NCBI GenBank assembly: GCA_964545875.1
Contig: CAZJHH010000001.1
Location: 62,001 to 126,000, forward strand
DNA: 64,000 bases
Origin: DAIPKP01 sp964545875
GTDB lineage: Bacteria; Synergistota; Synergistia; Synergistales; Aminiphilaceae
Direction: 5' to 3'
Positions 60,591 to 64,000 of this stretch are shown here, piece by piece (position 1 is the first letter of the stretch; every line of letters begins with the position of its first letter). The notes beneath the pieces are model-generated. The model was not told the origin of the DNA. It made no database searches and worked only from the letters and a program-made list of their open reading frames with translations. A program made the position numbers and the translations under genes.

Positions 60591-61970
60591 TCAGTATGTG
60601 GCATTTGCTTTTCCGCTTTCTTCCGGATGTACCCGGCCCAGAATTTCCATGGATAGGGTCTGCCCCATGGCGTAGCGCAGTTCCGCTCGTGCCGTGTAGT
60701 AGGCGTGGAGAGCGCGGTTGCAATCCAGCGCGGTATCCTTGAGGGCGTTCATGGCATCCACCACTTCGAGGGAGCTTCGTGTACCTTCCCGGTATTTCTC
60801 ATGAGCCTGGGCAAGACTTGTCTCGGCCTGGATTTTTGCGGATTCCGCCACGTGGAGGCTCTCCTGGGCCTCTTCCAGAGCTAGTAATGCCTGCTTTACC
60901 CGGAGGACGATATGGTTTTCCAGCATCTTTCGTTCCGCCTCCCGGGCCTCCCGGTGTCCCCGGTTTTTCTGGAGCCGGGCTGCGGTGATACCTCCGTCGG
61001 AGAGAGGAATTTTCAGTTCCATTCCGAGCCTCCAGGAATCCTCCTCGTGAAGAGAGCTTCCCCCGATATTGTATGTTCCCAGGGCCGAGAGGGATGGAGC
61101 GTTTTCCCGGGCGATGAGGGTGCGTTCCTCCTCGGTACGGAGGATCCGCCTGGAGGATTCCAGGAGATCTGCCCGGGAGAGAAAAGCCTGATCCACGGCT
61201 TTCGTAAAGGAAATAGATATGGGCTCGTACCCCTGTACATCTTCGACGGTATATTCCAGGGAAAGAGATTGAGGGCGCCCCATGCTGTAGTAGAGAATTC
61301 CCCGGCCATCTTCCACCGCCGTCTCCGCCTGAATCAGACTTATCCGGGCCTTGCTCGCCTCCACCTCCAGGGCGGCCCTGTCGGAAGCCCGGGCTTCTCC
61401 GAGATAGGTTTCGTAACGGGAAAGGTTGTCTCTCTGAGCCTTGGCGTCCCACCGGGCCCGAAGAAGGCTGTAGTAGGCTTTTTCCACCTCGAAGACGATG
61501 CTTTCGAGAGTCCGGTATTCCTGGAGCCTGGAAATAGCGAGGTTCTCCAGGGCTATGAGGGTTTTCGTATCGGTACGCCCCCAGTCGAAGATGGGTTTGG
61601 AAAGGACGATTCCCGTATCGTAGGCGTCTCCCGGATTGCCTTGAGCCGGCACCTTTTCGCGATTGTAGGAAAGGGCAAGATCCAGAGTGGCCTCGTTTCC
61701 CGTTTTGGCGAGGGAGAGATCTCCCTGAGCCACGGCGATCATGGCCCGGGCTTTGTGTGCCTCCGGATGCCATCGGAGAGCCTGGCGGATACTTTCTTCC
61801 AGGGAAAGACATATCGTTTTTCCGGGGCCCTCTCGTTGTTCCGAAGAAAAGAGGGGAGCGGAGAAGGATACCGTGAGAGCGAAAGCGAGAATCCAGGTAA
61901 GGAAATGAGAGCCCTTTTTGTTCGCTCCTTTCACGAATTTTTTCCGGAATTTTTTCGATAGCCTGTGCAC
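60591..61970 (-). CDS. TolC-like outer-membrane channel protein 2
   Basis: A 459-residue outer-membrane efflux protein with a signal peptide (~20-43, ...LFSSEQ). It has the two-fold helical repeat (LEESIRQALRWHPE near residue 58, KYREGTRSSLEVVDAMNALKDT near 405) and a typical C-terminal RAELRYAMGQ. I use GTG 61970 (MHRLSKK), behind AAGGAGG. It is clearly different from channel 1 at 48484. It is divergent from the LuxR-type gene and precedes the hydrolase on the same strand. Two channels in one locus may serve different exporters or stages. Confidence 0.88.
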   Translation of the reverse strand: MHRLSKKFRKKFVKGANKKGSHFLTWILAFALTVSFSAPLFSSEQREGPGKTICLSLEESIRQALRWHPEAHKARAMIAVAQGDLSLAKTGNEATLDLALSYNREKVPAQGNPGDAYDTGIVLSKPIFDWGRTDTKTLIALENLAISRLQEYRTLESIVFEVEKAYYSLLRARWDAKAQRDNLSRYETYLGEARASDRAALEVEASKARISLIQAETAVEDGRGILYYSMGRPQSLSLEYTVEDVQGYEPISISFTKAVDQAFLSRADLLESSRRILRTEEERTLIARENAPSLSALGTYNIGGSSLHEEDSWRLGMELKIPLSDGGITAARLQKNRGHREAREAERKMLENHIVLRVKQALLALEEAQESLHVAESAKIQAETSLAQAHEKYREGTRSSLEVVDAMNALKDTALDCNRALHAYYTARAELRYAMGQTLSMEILGRVHPEESGKANATY

Positions 61971-62068
61971 GAGTTCCTCCTTGCCCGAGCAGATGTTTTT
62001 CGTGGCGATCTTTCGAGTGGGGTGCGCGCTCTCAATGAGCGGTTGTTAGAGTAGCCGAAAAATCTGTC

Positions 62069-62105
62069 AAAGGGAGGGGTGATTTGTCTCACCCCCCCTT
62101 TTGAA
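62069..62105. promoter_or_regulatory. inverted repeat in divergent tolC2-luxR promoter region
   Basis: GGGAGGGGTGA and TCACCCCCCC pair imperfectly around TTTGTC in the 207-base divergent gap, flanked by AAAG and CTTT. It could be an operator or terminator-like structure; no factor is assigned. Confidence 0.35.
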
Positions 62106-62177
62106 CCTTGAAATGGCAATGGATGCGGGATTCCTTCCATTCCATGGTATGCTTGAAGAAAGAGGGGAGAGAGATTT

Positions 62178-63563
62178 GTGAAAAATGTTCTTGGACTGGC
62201 GACCATCCTTCTCTGGCAGTGGCTTACCGTTCTGGAGGGGTCTCTTTTTTCGCGTTTTTCCAAAGGCCCTTTTCCGGGGCCCAACATGGAGTATGCCTTT
62301 TTCTGCCTGATTCTTTGTATTGCCTTTTTTTCCCTGGCCCGCTGGGGAAAATTTCTTCCGGAGGGGTGGCCGAAATGGGGGGTGTGGACCGCGGCCATGC
62401 TCATGTCATTGGCATGGCTTCCCTGGGGATCCTGGCTTCGGGAGATTCCGTTTCTGGGAGCACCGCTTTTCCTGGCTCTTCCCGCTGTGGGCTCTGCGGT
62501 GCAGCTGGCCTGCTGGGAATGGCGTCTTTCGGGATGCCCTTTTTCCCTTCAGGCTCTCTCCTTCGGTTTCGCCTGCACCTTCCGAACCCTTATGATTCTT
62601 TGTATACCCTTGTTCCTTCCCTCGTGCCTCACCGCTCTGGCGGTGCTGCTACCCTTTGTCGGCGCTTTTCTATGGGCTCCTCCCGGAGGATTTTCTGAAA
62701 AATCTGAAAAGGGCCGCTTTCGCAGGGGAGAACGATTCGTGTTCCCTCCTCGGCTGGCCTTTCGGGTACTCTGTTTTTTCGGGGTCTCCGCCATGTTTCT
62801 CTCCATACTTTTGGTGCGCCAGAGCCCTGCCATGTCATTGGCCCAGAAGCTTTCGGATCCTCTCTACAGCTTGGGAGCTCTGGGGGTCGGTTTTTTACTC
62901 CATCGTTTTTCCAGCGTGGATCTCCGGAGCCTGTATCCCTGGGCACAAGGCTTCGTGGGGCTGGGGTTTCTTCTCTTCGCAGCTCTCGGAGAGGGACATC
63001 CCTTTCTGCCCTTGGCTTTGCTGCAATTGGGTTTTGGCATTTTCGGGGCCTATATCTTTACCCTGCTTCTCTATCTGGGTTCCCGGGCCGGAAGAGAAGG
63101 CGTTCTTTCCGTGGTTGCCACGGGACAGGGAATTATCATGAGTTCCGTTCTTCTGGGGTTGCTCCTCATGAAGATCATGGAACTTCTCGCCTTTCGAGGA
63201 GAGGTGCCCTTTGTGCGTACCGCCAGCCTTTTGGGAATAGGGCTGCTTTTTTTCGCGAGCTTCTTCTTTCGGGATTCTTCGGAGAGCTTTGCGGGGTATG
63301 ATCTTGGAGAAGAGAATGACGAAGGATCTTCGGTTTTCGGGGAGGAGGATTTCTTGCGGCTGCATCTTTTCGAGGAAGGGCTTTCCCCTCAGGAAATCCG
63401 GGTGGCCCTTCTGGTGGCCCGGGGATGTTCCAACGGGGAAATTTCCCAGGAGCTCAACATTACTGCAAACACCCTGCGAAGCCACCTGAAGAAAATTCAC
63501 AAAAAAGTGGGATCCGCCAACCGGAAGGATCTTCAAAAGGAGCTTGCCTTCCGGAGGGTATGA
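62178..63563 (+). CDS. membrane-bound LuxR-type transcriptional regulator
   Basis: A 461-residue protein starting at GTG 62178, with GAGGGGAGAG a few bases upstream. Residues ~1-370 are ~12 hydrophobic helices of a transporter-like membrane domain. After a short acidic linker the last ~65 residues form a LuxR/FixJ helix-turn-helix: LSPQEIRVALLVARGCSNGEI and ITANTLRSHLKKIHKKVGSANRKDLQ. Such fusions are common in some anaerobes; they probably read a membrane signal. It is divergent from tolC-like 2 and at the end of the RiPP locus, so it is a likely regulator of the peptide genes (inference). Confidence 0.88.
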   Translation: MKNVLGLATILLWQWLTVLEGSLFSRFSKGPFPGPNMEYAFFCLILCIAFFSLARWGKFLPEGWPKWGVWTAAMLMSLAWLPWGSWLREIPFLGAPLFLALPAVGSAVQLACWEWRLSGCPFSLQALSFGFACTFRTLMILCIPLFLPSCLTALAVLLPFVGAFLWAPPGGFSEKSEKGRFRRGERFVFPPRLAFRVLCFFGVSAMFLSILLVRQSPAMSLAQKLSDPLYSLGALGVGFLLHRFSSVDLRSLYPWAQGFVGLGFLLFAALGEGHPFLPLALLQLGFGIFGAYIFTLLLYLGSRAGREGVLSVVATGQGIIMSSVLLGLLLMKIMELLAFRGEVPFVRTASLLGIGLLFFASFFFRDSSESFAGYDLGEENDEGSSVFGEEDFLRLHLFEEGLSPQEIRVALLVARGCSNGEISQELNITANTLRSHLKKIHKKVGSANRKDLQKELAFRRV

Positions 63564-63649
63564 TATCCCAAAAATCACAGGGCTCGGGAGAGTTTTCCCG
63601 AATCGCGTGTTTTATAAAAAATCGGATGACCCATGCGAAGATGTGGGGA

Positions 63650-64000
63650 TCAAGGAGCCAGGGACTCCCGTTCCTCGTCGTGGTCTGCAAACTCCAGGGC
63701 GATTTCGCGAAATTTGTCAGCAAGCTCCAGAAAGGCATCCACTATGGCAGGATCGAAATGAAGGCCCCTTCCGGCTCGAATGATTTCCACCGCTTTTTCG
63801 TGGCTGAAGGGCATCTTGTAGCCTCTTTTGCTGATAAGGGCGTCGTATACGTCCACGATAGCCATGAGGCGACCGGAAATGGGAATTTCCTCGTGCCGCT
63901 TTCCCTCGGGATAGCCGCTTCCATCCCACTTTTCGTGATGTGAATAGGTAATTTCTCCGGCCAGGTTAAGAAACGAATGTTCCCCAAGTTTTTTTTCCGC
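63650..64000 (-). CDS. HD-GYP domain phosphodiesterase (5' part outside window)
   Basis: Minus-strand frame open from the window edge to a stop at 63650, with 116 codons visible. The sequence reads HHEKWDGSGYPEG, the GYP motif of cyclic-di-GMP phosphodiesterases, then GRLMAIVDVYDALISKRGYK, with the second conserved Asp-Val-Tyr-Asp-Ala-Leu, and HFDPAIVDAFLEL near the end. The N-terminal part, perhaps a receiver or sensor domain, is outside. It is convergent with the LuxR-type gene and probably unrelated to the RiPP locus. Confidence 0.9.
   Translation of the reverse strand, partial: AEKKLGEHSFLNLAGEITYSHHEKWDGSGYPEGKRHEEIPISGRLMAIVDVYDALISKRGYKMPFSHEKAVEIIRAGRGLHFDPAIVDAFLELADKFREIALEFADHDEERESLAP

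Overview
The window reads as chromosome of an anaerobic, amino-acid-fermenting, diderm bacterium. Synergistota is my best guess. The reasons are several TRAP and amidohydrolase genes, paired glycyl-radical enzymes, peptide and amide hydrolases, and TolC/HlyD-type export across two membranes. No rRNA, tRNA or CRISPR array was seen, so the placement is inference. Almost all genes are on the minus strand.

Region 1-9.0 kb holds amino-acid and amide metabolism: a truncated opine dehydrogenase-family gene, an orphan TRAP binding protein, a class I aminotransferase, an IclR regulator with palindromic sites in its promoter, a YtcJ-type amidohydrolase with a GltD-like flavoprotein, and an EamA exporter. 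Region 9.0-22.5 kb holds two glycyl-radical enzymes, each with its own radical-SAM activase. A FadR/GntR regulator is divergent, followed by an SDR dehydrogenase, a complete DctPQM TRAP transporter and an Asp/Glu-racemase-like protein. The 11-base site TGGTCTTACCA, or close variants, lies before the activase, the regulator and the SDR gene, suggesting one regulon.

Region 22.6-30.5 kb holds an arginase-fold protein, an amidase, a second amidohydrolase, a DedA-PAP2-LssY fusion and argH. Region 30.8-41.9 kb is a ribonucleoside uptake and breakdown operon (LacI regulator, BMP binding protein, ABC transporter, nucleoside hydrolase, two M20 hydrolases and a glutamine-amidotransferase-like protein) with a divergent ribokinase.

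Region 41.9-63.6 kb is the most unusual part: a RiPP (ribosomally made, modified peptide) locus. It has two NHLM-type export ABC proteins, one with a C39 leader peptidase, an HlyD adaptor, two TolC-like proteins, and eleven precursor genes with Nif11-like leaders ending in Gly-Gly. A coupled YcaO - TfuA - asparagine-synthetase-like operon lies among them. A secreted alpha/beta hydrolase and a membrane-bound LuxR-type regulator complete it. Nine precursors have very hydrophobic, cysteine-free Gly/Ala-rich cores, and two have short odd cores. YcaO plus TfuA suggests backbone thioamidation; the asparagine-synthetase-like protein suggests amide or macrolactam formation. Two small inverted-repeat elements flank one precursor cassette. 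The window ends inside an HD-GYP phosphodiesterase gene.
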